A stretch of DNA of 12,710 nt, from NCBI GenBank assembly GCA_902765975.1, contig CACXBO010000054.1:1-12710 (forward strand). The letters are read 5' to 3'. The notes below the pieces were generated by a model that searched no databases, was not told where the DNA came from, and saw nothing but the letters and a program-made list of their open reading frames with translations. This DNA is from Oscillospiraceae bacterium. Lineage in GTDB: Bacteria > Bacillota > Clostridia > Oscillospirales > Oscillospiraceae. Both the position numbers and the translations under genes were made by a program. Within the stretch, counting starts at the first letter, position 1. The number at the start of each line of letters is the position of its first letter. Below, piece after piece: positions 1 to 5,791 of the stretch.

Positions 1-261
1 CACTTTATTCCTCTGCAGTCCCCCGATGAAGTGTAGCGCGGCGCCCTCATACGCATTTTCCGCGAGCTTTTCTCTGAGCTCCTGCACTCTGTTTTCTCCG
101 AAGATGCGTATCCCGGCCCGGAAAGCCTCCCTGATATTATCGCGCCCGTTCTGCTTTGAGGCGGCGAGCAGGCTCACGTCCTCGGCTCTCCTGCCCGACC
201 TTACGGCGGCTTCCGCCGCCCTCTCGAGGCAGCGTGCAGCGTTATCGTATACTGTGCTCAA
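1..261 (-). CDS. yggS: YggS/YlmE-family PLP homeostasis protein, N-terminal part (3' end beyond window)
   Basis: The visible 87 codons give the N-terminal third of a YggS/PLPBP-type protein, a single-domain fold-type III barrel that binds pyridoxal phosphate and helps control PLP levels in the cytoplasm; no enzymatic activity is established for the family. The match rests on LLAASK (residues 31-36, with K36 at the PLP-lysine position), IFGENRVQEL and LHFIGGLQRNKV, which runs into the window edge. The start is TTG at 261-259: GGGAGGGG at 271-278 lies 9 nt upstream, there is an in-frame TGA at 268-270, and the upstream ATG at 278-280 is in another frame and soon stops. It begins 18 bp after the HlyD-like gene, so it is probably co-transcribed with it. 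In many Clostridia the next genes are sepF and ylmH; here they would lie outside the window. The family call is firm, the symbol is by homology. Confidence 0.9.
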   Translation of the reverse strand, partial: MSTVYDNAARCLERAAEAAVRSGRRAEDVSLLAASKQNGRDNIREAFRAGIRIFGENRVQELREKLAENAYEGAALHFIGGLQRNKV

Positions 262-270
262 AGAGGTTCA

Positions 271-278
271 CCCCTCCC
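271..278 (-). promoter_or_regulatory. Shine-Dalgarno site selecting the yggS TTG start
   Basis: The purine run GGGAGGGG lies 9 nt upstream of TTG 261-259, at normal spacing. No ATG or GTG exists in the yggS frame between the in-frame stop at 268-270 and the first conserved residues, so this site decides in favour of TTG. Confidence 0.7.
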
Positions 279-279
279 A

Positions 280-1458
280 TTATTTTGCGACTATCGCCCC
301 GTCGCGGAGCTCGTCTGCTCTCGTTATTATCTCGTTGCCTATCCTTATCGCGCCGGTATCCTCGACCATATAGTAGTCGCCCTCCTCGCCGAGGATATTC
401 ACCTTTACCGCCTGCGCCTGCATTCCGGCGAGAAGATAGACTATCGTATCGCCGTCTTCGTCGAGATGGACCGCCTCGCGCGGCACTCTTATGCCCGACG
501 CGGACTCGAATATCACCTCGCCGGTCATCTCTCTGACTCCCGCAGTCTCAGACAGCTTTCGCGCCGCGGAAAACACTACGGCGCATTTTCCGTCCGATTC
601 CTGACCGACCGACTCGACGTTCATAGTCACGGTGCCGTTATACGTCTTGGAAAAATCGATATTAACAGTGCTTTTCCCTATCAAGAGCGACGCCCAGCTC
701 GAGTCCATTACCGTGACGTAATACCACCTTATCCCGTAGATAAGCTTGCCGAAGGCGCCGGTAGAAACGGCGGCTCTCGCGGAAAACAGCCCGTCCACGT
801 CCTGCGGGCTCAGTCTTCCGAGGATATCAGAGGTCGCAACGCGCTCATAGCCGTCGACGCTCGTCGTGAAGGTTCCGGACCTTCTCGCTGTAACAAAGCC
901 GCGGCCGCCCGCCGCCGTTCTGAGGCTTTCCAGCCTCAGCTTCAGCCCCTCAAGGCTTTCGCCCACGTTTTCCGGACTTATTTCTCCGTTTTTCAGAGCG
1001 AAGGTCTCTACGTCCAATACAGCCGTCTGAAGCGAGGCGTAATCCCGCTCGGCTATGACGCGGCTGAGATTTATCACGCTCTCTCGCGCCGCTTCGGTCT
1101 CGCTTCTGACCTCACTGACAGCCTCAAGAGCCTGTATCCTTATCGTCAGCTCGCGTATTTCGTCTGCGCGGGCAAGGTCGGACGAGGTGTTGTAGGTTAT
1201 CGCGACGGTCGAACCCGCCCCGACTCTCTCTCCGTCCGCTATGCTGACCGATGCGCCGCCCTCCGGGGATATAAGCACCTCCTCGTCGCGCACGGCGTAG
1301 CCCGTCGTTATAACGCTGCGCCGAAGCTCCATCGCCGTCGCCGGCACCGTCCTCAGCGAGTCGTCTCTCGTCTGATACAGCGAAAAGCCCGCGTAGATGA
1401 CGAGAGCTATGAAGACTATCAGCGTTACGAATTTTATAAGCCTGTCGCTTCTTTCCAC
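280..1458 (-). CDS. HlyD-like single-pass membrane protein (membrane-fusion/adaptor type)
   Basis: A predicted 392-residue envelope protein. A short charged N-terminus (residues 1-6) precedes one hydrophobic segment at about 8-27. A small beta-rich part follows with the lipoyl/HlyD-like pattern ISPEGGASVSIADGERVGAGSTVA (about 63-86). Residues 95-185 are a charged, heptad-like helical stretch that probably forms the hairpin. A second lipoyl half starts near 188, and beta-barrel strands run to the end, including GIRVPREAV (322-330), which is typical of efflux adaptors. It should sit in the cytoplasmic membrane with the bulk outside. I choose GTG 1458-1456 because AGGAG at 1467-1471 lies 8 nt upstream and begins right after the hfq stop; the longer ATG at 1524 would overlap hfq by 53 bp and adds a low-complexity tail. 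No ABC or RND partner is visible here, so the transport role is unproven. Placement beside yggS suggests an envelope or division-linked task, which is inference. Confidence 0.75.
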   Translation of the reverse strand: MERSDRLIKFVTLIVFIALVIYAGFSLYQTRDDSLRTVPATAMELRRSVITTGYAVRDEEVLISPEGGASVSIADGERVGAGSTVAITYNTSSDLARADEIRELTIRIQALEAVSEVRSETEAARESVINLSRVIAERDYASLQTAVLDVETFALKNGEISPENVGESLEGLKLRLESLRTAAGGRGFVTARRSGTFTTSVDGYERVATSDILGRLSPQDVDGLFSARAAVSTGAFGKLIYGIRWYYVTVMDSSWASLLIGKSTVNIDFSKTYNGTVTMNVESVGQESDGKCAVVFSAARKLSETAGVREMTGEVIFESASGIRVPREAVHLDEDGDTIVYLLAGMQAQAVKVNILGEEGDYYMVEDTGAIRIGNEIITRADELRDGAIVAK

Positions 1459-1466
1459 TTCTTCTG

Positions 1467-1471
1467 CTCCT
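1467..1471 (-). promoter_or_regulatory. Shine-Dalgarno site selecting the GTG start of the HlyD-like gene
   Basis: AGGAG directly follows the hfq TGA (1472-1474) and stands 8 nt before GTG 1456-1458. This supports a non-overlapping hfq/HlyD-like junction rather than the ATG at 1522-1524 inside hfq. Confidence 0.7.
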
Positions 1472-1726
1472 TCAGCATCCGATATCCGTTTCCGCAGCGC
1501 CGTCGGCTGCGAGCGGGAGCTCAAGCCTCTTCGCGGGCGAAACTGTGGATATCGCGTGCTTATAAATAAGCTGCTCTCTTCCCTCGCTCATAAGAGCGAC
1601 TGTGAAGCTGTCGAAGGAGCGCACCGTCCCGCGCATCTGAAATCCGTTCACCAGAAAAACCGTGAGCGGAACGTTCTTCCTTCTCGCCTCATTCAAAAAG
1701 AGATCCTGCAAGTTCTGCTTCTGCAT
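1472..1726 (-). CDS. hfq: RNA chaperone Hfq
   Basis: This 84-residue Sm-like protein should form a homohexameric ring that binds A-rich and U-rich RNA and can bring sRNAs and mRNAs together. The Hfq signature is nearly complete: NLQDLFLN at 5-12 (proximal-face helix), FLVNGFQMRG at 24-33 and SFDSFTVAL at 37-45 (Sm1 strands), then LIYKHAIST at 53-61 (Sm2) with Y55, K56 and H57 at the uridine-binding pocket. The core ends near residue 67. A short, mostly small and acidic tail (residues 68-84) follows, typical of Firmicute Hfq rather than the long enterobacterial tail. AAAGGA at 1737-1742 lies about 10 nt upstream of the ATG. It follows miaA by 48 bp, the same neighbour order as in E. coli (mutL-miaA-hfq). 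In Gram-positives its importance for sRNA regulation varies, so the physiological role here is open. Confidence 0.96.
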   Translation of the reverse strand: MQKQNLQDLFLNEARRKNVPLTVFLVNGFQMRGTVRSFDSFTVALMSEGREQLIYKHAISTVSPAKRLELPLAADGAAETDIGC

Positions 1727-1766
1727 TTTTTAGCCGTCCTTTCGTATGTATATATTGGGAACGGCT
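1727..1766 (-). promoter_or_regulatory. Possible stem-loop leader just upstream of hfq
   Basis: On the minus strand AGCCGT (1761-1766) can pair with ACGGCT (1732-1737) around a 23-nt loop containing most of the hfq Shine-Dalgarno (GAAAGG, 1738-1743). An A5 run and the hfq ATG follow directly. The six-pair stem is short and the loop large, so this could be chance. Hfq autoregulation at its own leader is known in E. coli, but nothing here proves it. Confidence 0.25.
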
Positions 1767-1774
1767 TTATATTA

Positions 1775-2707
1775 TCAGCGTTCGGCAAAAAATTCTGTCG
1801 AATCGTGCAGAGCAGTCGTAAAATCCGGAAATTTTTTCCAATTTATTCTCAAAGCGTCGGAGTATCTCGAGCACCATGAAATCTGCCTTTTCGCATATCT
1901 CCGGCTGCCGCGCTTCACGTTACAGGCGGCTTCATCAAGGCTCTCTTCGCCCTTCAGGTATCTAAGGCACTCCTTATAGCCGATAGCCTGCATTGCGGTG
2001 CATTCTTCGGAGAGTCCCATTTGAGCGAGAGATCGCACCTCGTCCAAAAGGCCGGCTGCAAGCATTCCGTCCACTCTGCGGTCTATTCCGGCATAGAGGT
2101 CCTCTCTCGCCTCATAGCCGAGCACTATATATTTCGCGTCGTATCTCGGCGGAAGCTCTTTCGATTTGCGGTCGTGCTCAGATATGCTCTCGCCATTTTC
2201 CGCGAGCTCGAAGGCGCGGACTATGCGCTTTTTATCGTTTGGATGCAGCTTTGCCGCGCGATCCGGATCCTTTTCCGAGAGGAGCCTCAGCATCTCTTCT
2301 CCGCCGAGCTCGTCGTATTTCCGCTCTATCTCCGCTCTCCTGCCTATTTCCCCGCCGCCGGTTGCGAAGCTGCGCCCGAGCACGAGCGATTCGATATAGA
2401 GCCCCGTTCCGCCGACTATAACCGGCAGCTTTCCCCTGGACAGTATACCGTCGACGCACCTTCCCGCCTCCTCGACGTAACGTGAAACGGAATAAGCCTC
2501 GAAGGGAGAGACGACGGAGAGCATATAATGCGGAACGCCGCGCATCTCCTCGACGCTCGGCTTCGCCGTGCCGATATCCATATACTTATAGACCTGCATC
2601 GAATCGGCCGAGACCACCTCTCCGCCGAGTCTCTCGCAGAGCCGGGCTCCGAGCTCTGTTTTGCCCGTTGCCGTCGGGCCGGTTATAACAAGCACTTTCG
2701 GTGTCAT
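1775..2707 (-). CDS. miaA: tRNA dimethylallyltransferase MiaA
   Basis: MiaA transfers the dimethylallyl group of DMAPP to N6 of adenine 37 in tRNAs that read UNN codons, giving i6A37, the substrate of MiaB encoded at 5792. At 310 residues it has normal family length. Seen motifs are the P-loop GPTATGKT (10-17), SADSMQVYK (33-41) with the catalytic aspartate D35, IGTAKP (45-50), GGTGLY (99-104), LHPNDKKRIVRAFE (154-167), QAIGYKE (240-246) and the tRNA-binding KRGSRRYAKRQ stretch (265-275). The start ATG 2707-2705 overlaps the mutL stop as ATGA, so translation is probably coupled. The usual WF after that stretch is WC here (residues 278-279), a minor change. The C-terminus runs a few residues beyond the family core and ends 48 bp before hfq. 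Confidence 0.97.
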   Translation of the reverse strand: MTPKVLVITGPTATGKTELGARLCERLGGEVVSADSMQVYKYMDIGTAKPSVEEMRGVPHYMLSVVSPFEAYSVSRYVEEAGRCVDGILSRGKLPVIVGGTGLYIESLVLGRSFATGGGEIGRRAEIERKYDELGGEEMLRLLSEKDPDRAAKLHPNDKKRIVRAFELAENGESISEHDRKSKELPPRYDAKYIVLGYEAREDLYAGIDRRVDGMLAAGLLDEVRSLAQMGLSEECTAMQAIGYKECLRYLKGEESLDEAACNVKRGSRRYAKRQISWCSRYSDALRINWKKFPDFTTALHDSTEFFAER

Positions 2708-4584
2708 ACTCTTTTGAATCCTTTATCGAGCTGATACTTCGTTATCTCCATACGCACCGGTCTGCCGTGCGGGCAGTATCTTACCTCGCCCGACATCACC
2801 TTCGCTATAAGCTCCCGGACGGCGGACGGCTCGGAACGGGTCCCCGCCTTTATCGCCGCCTTGCAGGCGACTGTGTGCATTATATCGTCTTTCAGCTCTC
2901 CGAGTCCTCGGCTGCCGGAAGAGGAGAGTATCCCCGCGAGCTCCTCAATGAAAGCCTCCGGCTCATCTAAATCGAAGTCCTGCGGAGTCTCCCTGATTGC
3001 GACTGAGCCGCCGCCGAAATCGTCTATCCCGAAGCCGTATTCACCTAAAATCGAGGCGTTTTTCCCGATCAGCTCCGCAGTCTCCTCGCCTACCTTGACG
3101 ATAACCGGCGCAATAAGCATCTGCGCCTCCGGTCTCCACCCCTTCTCCTTCAGCTTATCGAATAGTATGCGCTCGTGAGCTGCGTGCTTATCAATAAAAT
3201 ATACGCTTGAGCCCATCTCGACAATGAGATAGGTGTTCTGCGCCTCGCCGATAAAGCGCCACGGAGTCTCTTCTCTCTTCTCCTCGATGGGCGGGTCGGG
3301 AGTCCAGTTTGGTTTTGCCGACGGCATATCGATTTTCTGCTGTGCCGCTGGACGAATAATGTCGTTGAGCGGATACTTGCCCTCCGATCCGGTTTTTTTG
3401 AAGCCCGCGCCGAGACTGGAACGGATCTCGTCGGCGGAAACTCTTCGGAAGAATCCGTCCCTCGGCGCGGCGGAAAAGGATACGGGAGCCGAGCTTCCCC
3501 GCGCCCCGGAAAAGCGCGGCGCTTCCGAGCCGTCGGATAAGGACGGTCTTACCGCTGCCGCCGTGCTCTTCGATATTTCAAGCTCCGCCGGCGCGTTTTC
3601 TCCCTCGAGAGCGCCGCGGACCGCCCAGTAAAGGGCGTCGAATACGGAACGCTCATCGGAAAATCTGACCTCCAGCTTGGCTGGATGCACGTTTACGTCG
3701 ACCTTTGAATAGGACATATCGATATCAAGGACGCAGACGGGGAAACGCCCTGTGAAAAGCGAGTTCTTATACGCGCCCTCAAGGGCGGACTGCAGAAGCT
3801 TTGAACGAACGAATCTCCCGTTGATAAAGAAGAACTGCCAGCTTCTATTGCCTCTCGCGGCCGAAGGCGAGGAAACAAAGCCCTTGACCTTAATGCCGTT
3901 CGCCTCCAGCTCCGTCGGGAGAAGACCCTTCGCTATATCTCTGCCGAGGGTCTCGTATACCGCCGAGTCGCGCCGCGAGTCTCCCGGGGTATGTATCTCC
4001 TCCCTGCCGTCTTTTATGTATTTGACGGACACCTCAGGATGGCTGAGGCAGAGCCTCGTGACGGCGACCGTTACCGCCGCGCCCTCAGCCTTGTCGTTTT
4101 TCATATACTTGAGCCGCGCCGGCGTGTTGAAGAAGAGGTTCTTCACAATCATCGTCGTGCCCTCCGGGCAGCCGGCAGGCTCGCAGAGGGTCTCCTTTCC
4201 CGCCTCGAGCTCAAGCCTCGTGCCGGTTTCCTCACCCTTCTCACGCGTGAGAAGCTCAACGCGGCTTACGGCGGAGATCGCGGCGAGCGCCTCGCCGCGG
4301 AAGCCGAGAGTGGCGATAGCCTCGAGACCGCGCTCGTCTCTGAGCTTGCTCGTAGCATGACGCAGGAACGCAGTTTTCGCGTCCACCGGGCTCATACCGC
4401 AGCCGTTGTCGGTAACGCGGATATAGCTCATGCCTCCGTCTCTTATCTCGACGGTGAGGCTTCTCGCTCCCGCGTCTATAGAGTTTTCGCAGAGCTCCTT
4501 AACTACGGAAGCCGGGCGCTCCACCACCTCGCCCGCAGCGATGAGGTCGGCGAGGTGCGGAGACATCTCGTAAATCTTTTGCAT
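2704..4584 (-). CDS. mutL: DNA mismatch repair protein MutL (endonuclease type)
   Basis: MutL is recruited by mismatch-bound MutS and, in bacteria without MutH, nicks the new strand itself. The protein is 626 residues. The N-terminal GHKL ATPase shows ELCENSIDAG (30-39, catalytic E33), TDNGCGM (58-64), GFRGEAL (94-100) and NTPARLKYMK (153-162). The S5-like half includes NGRFVR (255-260) and NVHPAKLEVRF (298-308). A Ser/Ala/Pro-rich linker spans about 330-440. The C-terminal dimerization domain carries the nuclease metal site: DKHAAHER (465-472), ACKAAIKAG (573-581) and CPHGRP (604-609). Compared with the consensus DQHA(X)2E(X)4E, residue 466 is K and residue 476 is D. The ATG at 4584 overlaps the preceding stop by one base (TAATG), with GAGG at 4595-4598 as weak ribosome binding site, and the gene ends in ATGA overlap with miaA. 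Confidence 0.97.
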   Translation of the reverse strand: MQKIYEMSPHLADLIAAGEVVERPASVVKELCENSIDAGARSLTVEIRDGGMSYIRVTDNGCGMSPVDAKTAFLRHATSKLRDERGLEAIATLGFRGEALAAISAVSRVELLTREKGEETGTRLELEAGKETLCEPAGCPEGTTMIVKNLFFNTPARLKYMKNDKAEGAAVTVAVTRLCLSHPEVSVKYIKDGREEIHTPGDSRRDSAVYETLGRDIAKGLLPTELEANGIKVKGFVSSPSAARGNRSWQFFFINGRFVRSKLLQSALEGAYKNSLFTGRFPVCVLDIDMSYSKVDVNVHPAKLEVRFSDERSVFDALYWAVRGALEGENAPAELEISKSTAAAVRPSLSDGSEAPRFSGARGSSAPVSFSAAPRDGFFRRVSADEIRSSLGAGFKKTGSEGKYPLNDIIRPAAQQKIDMPSAKPNWTPDPPIEEKREETPWRFIGEAQNTYLIVEMGSSVYFIDKHAAHERILFDKLKEKGWRPEAQMLIAPVIVKVGEETAELIGKNASILGEYGFGIDDFGGGSVAIRETPQDFDLDEPEAFIEELAGILSSSGSRGLGELKDDIMHTVACKAAIKAGTRSEPSAVRELIAKVMSGEVRYCPHGRPVRMEITKYQLDKGFKRV

Positions 4585-5657
4585 TATTCTTCTACCTCAT
4601 GTGAGATATACGTTCTGGAGAGTCCCTTGACGTTCACCGGGTCGACGTCGAGGAAGCAGGTGTCCCCTACGCTGCACTCGGTATCGGTGACGTCGATAAC
4701 CGTGTGAAGAAGCCCTATCTCTCCGACTATCTTCATTTTCTTTCCCGCAAGTCTTACCGTCGGCTTTCTCTTCCTCGATCTGAGAAGATCCCAGAAGCTG
4801 CGCTCATAGTCCACTCTGTTGACTCCGAAGCCGTTGAAGAAGCCGACGCTCAGAACGGCGAGCCTCGCGGGCTTTCTGAGCTTCTGGCCGCCTATCCTGT
4901 GCTTCTTCGGAAACCAGCCGACCTCTTCGACTCCGGCCTCGATATAGCCGACGCGCATCAGCCCCGGCACCGCGCCGCCGGCAACTCTTCCGGCAAGGGC
5001 GGTCCCGACGCGCACCGCGTCCATCGTTCCGAAATCGTATTTGAATAGGGCCGCAGAGTCGGCTATATGCGTGTAGCCCACCTCGAATCCCATCTGAGTT
5101 AGCTTTTCCAGAACGCCCTTGAAGGTCTCGTATTCCTGCCTCGTTATCCTCTCTGAATTTGCCGACTGGGAATAGGTTGAGAATATTCCGGTGACGGCAA
5201 GGTTCGGCATATACCTGAAGATCGAGGCTATCTTATCGGTCTCTGTTGGCAAAAAGCCGTATCTTCCGAGGCCGGAATCTATCTTTATCTGCACCTCGCA
5301 GACCGTCTTTCTCTCCTCGGCAATACCGTTTATGGCCACTGCTGCGTCGTAGGAGCCGACCGTGCAAATGACGCCGAGCTCGATAAGATCCCTTATCTCG
5401 TCGGAATCGGCGGTGGAGCGCAGCATCATAAGTCTCTCGTCGGTAAAGCCGAGATTTCTCAGTCTCTCGGCATCGCGCGGGTCTGAGACCGCAAAGCTTT
5501 TCACTCCCTCGTTTCTAAGAATACGCGCCGTTTCGACGATGCCCATTCCGAAGGCATCGGCGCTCAGATCTCCGATTATCTCAACGCCTCTCGCACGGGT
5601 CTTGATTATATTCAGGTTGTTTTTTATCGCGTCTCTGTCGATAACGAGCTTCTTCAT
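4584..5657 (-). CDS. Alanine-racemase-like protein lacking the PLP lysine (probable pseudoenzyme)
   Basis: This 357-residue protein has the two-part layout of alanine racemases: a PLP-type barrel, then a C-terminal beta domain from about residue 225. Family landmarks are IKIDSGLGRYGF (124-135, R132 matching the PLP-contacting arginine), HIADSAALF (197-205, S201) and VRVGTALAG (215-223, R216). The key residues are altered. The usual VKADAYGHG reads LSADAFGMG (31-39), so Ser32 replaces the Schiff-base lysine. The usual GYADG reads GFFNG (272-276), so Phe273 replaces the catalytic tyrosine. VGR..MD reads VGEIGLLH (311-318). The reading frame is intact and codon use matches its neighbours, so it is not a decayed pseudogene. 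It starts the operon, with AAAGGGGAG 7 nt before ATG 5657, and overlaps mutL by one base. Racemase activity is unlikely; the real function is unknown. Alternatives are a PLP-free sugar or amino-acid binding barrel or a regulatory partner. Confidence 0.8.
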   Translation of the reverse strand: MKKLVIDRDAIKNNLNIIKTRARGVEIIGDLSADAFGMGIVETARILRNEGVKSFAVSDPRDAERLRNLGFTDERLMMLRSTADSDEIRDLIELGVICTVGSYDAAVAINGIAEERKTVCEVQIKIDSGLGRYGFLPTETDKIASIFRYMPNLAVTGIFSTYSQSANSERITRQEYETFKGVLEKLTQMGFEVGYTHIADSAALFKYDFGTMDAVRVGTALAGRVAGGAVPGLMRVGYIEAGVEEVGWFPKKHRIGGQKLRKPARLAVLSVGFFNGFGVNRVDYERSFWDLLRSRKRKPTVRLAGKKMKIVGEIGLLHTVIDVTDTECSVGDTCFLDVDPVNVKGLSRTYISHEVEE

Positions 5658-5694
5658 ATTGCAGCTCCCCTTTCTGAAAAAGGCGATTTTATTC

Positions 5695-5709
5695 CAATTT
5701 AATAAATTG
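5695..5709. promoter_or_regulatory. Perfect 15-bp palindrome, possible operator
   Basis: CAATTTA-A-TAAATTG is a perfect dyad with a single central base. It lies where the minus-strand transcript should start (5-9 nt downstream of its TATAAT) and its right arm overlaps the candidate plus-strand -35 (TTGATT, 5707-5712). That placement would let one bound protein affect both operons. AT-rich palindromes can arise by chance and I do not recognise a known regulator box. Confidence 0.4.
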
Positions 5710-5736
5710 ATTATAGCACAAATACCATTGTAAAAT
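5707..5736 (+). promoter_or_regulatory. Candidate promoter of the miaB-mutS-CPBP operon
   Basis: TTGATT (5707-5712) and TAAAAT (5731-5736) are separated by 18 nt, each one or two changes from the SigA consensus. Transcription would start near 5743, leaving a leader of about 50 nt before GTG 5792. A second, weaker pair is TTGTAA (5729-5734) with TAAAAT (5751-5756), spaced 16 nt. The -35 overlaps the minus-strand -10, so the two promoters would compete. Confidence 0.45.
5710..5718 (-). promoter_or_regulatory. Extended -10 promoter element of the alr-like/mutL/miaA/hfq operon
   Basis: On the minus strand the sequence reads TGCTATAAT, a perfect SigA extended -10 (TGn plus TATAAT, the latter at 5710-5715). 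No good -35 lies 16-19 nt upstream; TTTACA at 5729-5734 is only 13 nt away. Extended -10 promoters tolerate a poor -35. Transcription would start near 5703, giving a leader of about 45 nt. Confidence 0.65.
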
Positions 5737-5779
5737 CTACAGGAAAATGTTAAAATACATTAAATTATCAAAAAGAGTC

Positions 5780-5784
5780 AGGAG
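5780..5784 (+). promoter_or_regulatory. Shine-Dalgarno site selecting the miaB GTG start
   Basis: AGGAG lies 7 nt before GTG 5792-5794. The alternative in-frame ATG at 5747 has only a weak AGGAAA at 5741-5746 directly against it and would be nearly leaderless from the candidate promoter. It would add 15 basic residues with no MiaB similarity. Confidence 0.75.
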
Positions 5785-5791
5785 ATTAACC

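Noticed and set aside
466..1569. 367-codon plus-strand open frame antisense to the HlyD-like gene
   Set aside because: It is fully antisense to a coding sequence with clear domain structure, has no ribosome binding site, and its translation is Arg/His/Tyr-rich low-quality sequence typical of GC-rich shadows.
3752..4707. Two plus-strand open frames of 202 and 238 codons opposite mutL and the racemase-like gene
   Set aside because: Both cover conserved MutL motifs on the other strand, show no family motif of their own, and are explained by codon bias.
4584..5657. Racemase-like gene as a decayed pseudogene
   Set aside because: There is no frameshift or internal stop, codon use matches its neighbours, and several family residues are conserved. 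The altered catalytic positions suggest changed function, not decay.
5747..5791. Upstream ATG extension of miaB
   Set aside because: It adds 15 basic residues not typical of MiaB, lies only a few bases after the expected transcription start, and GTG 5792 has a proper AGGAG at 7 nt.
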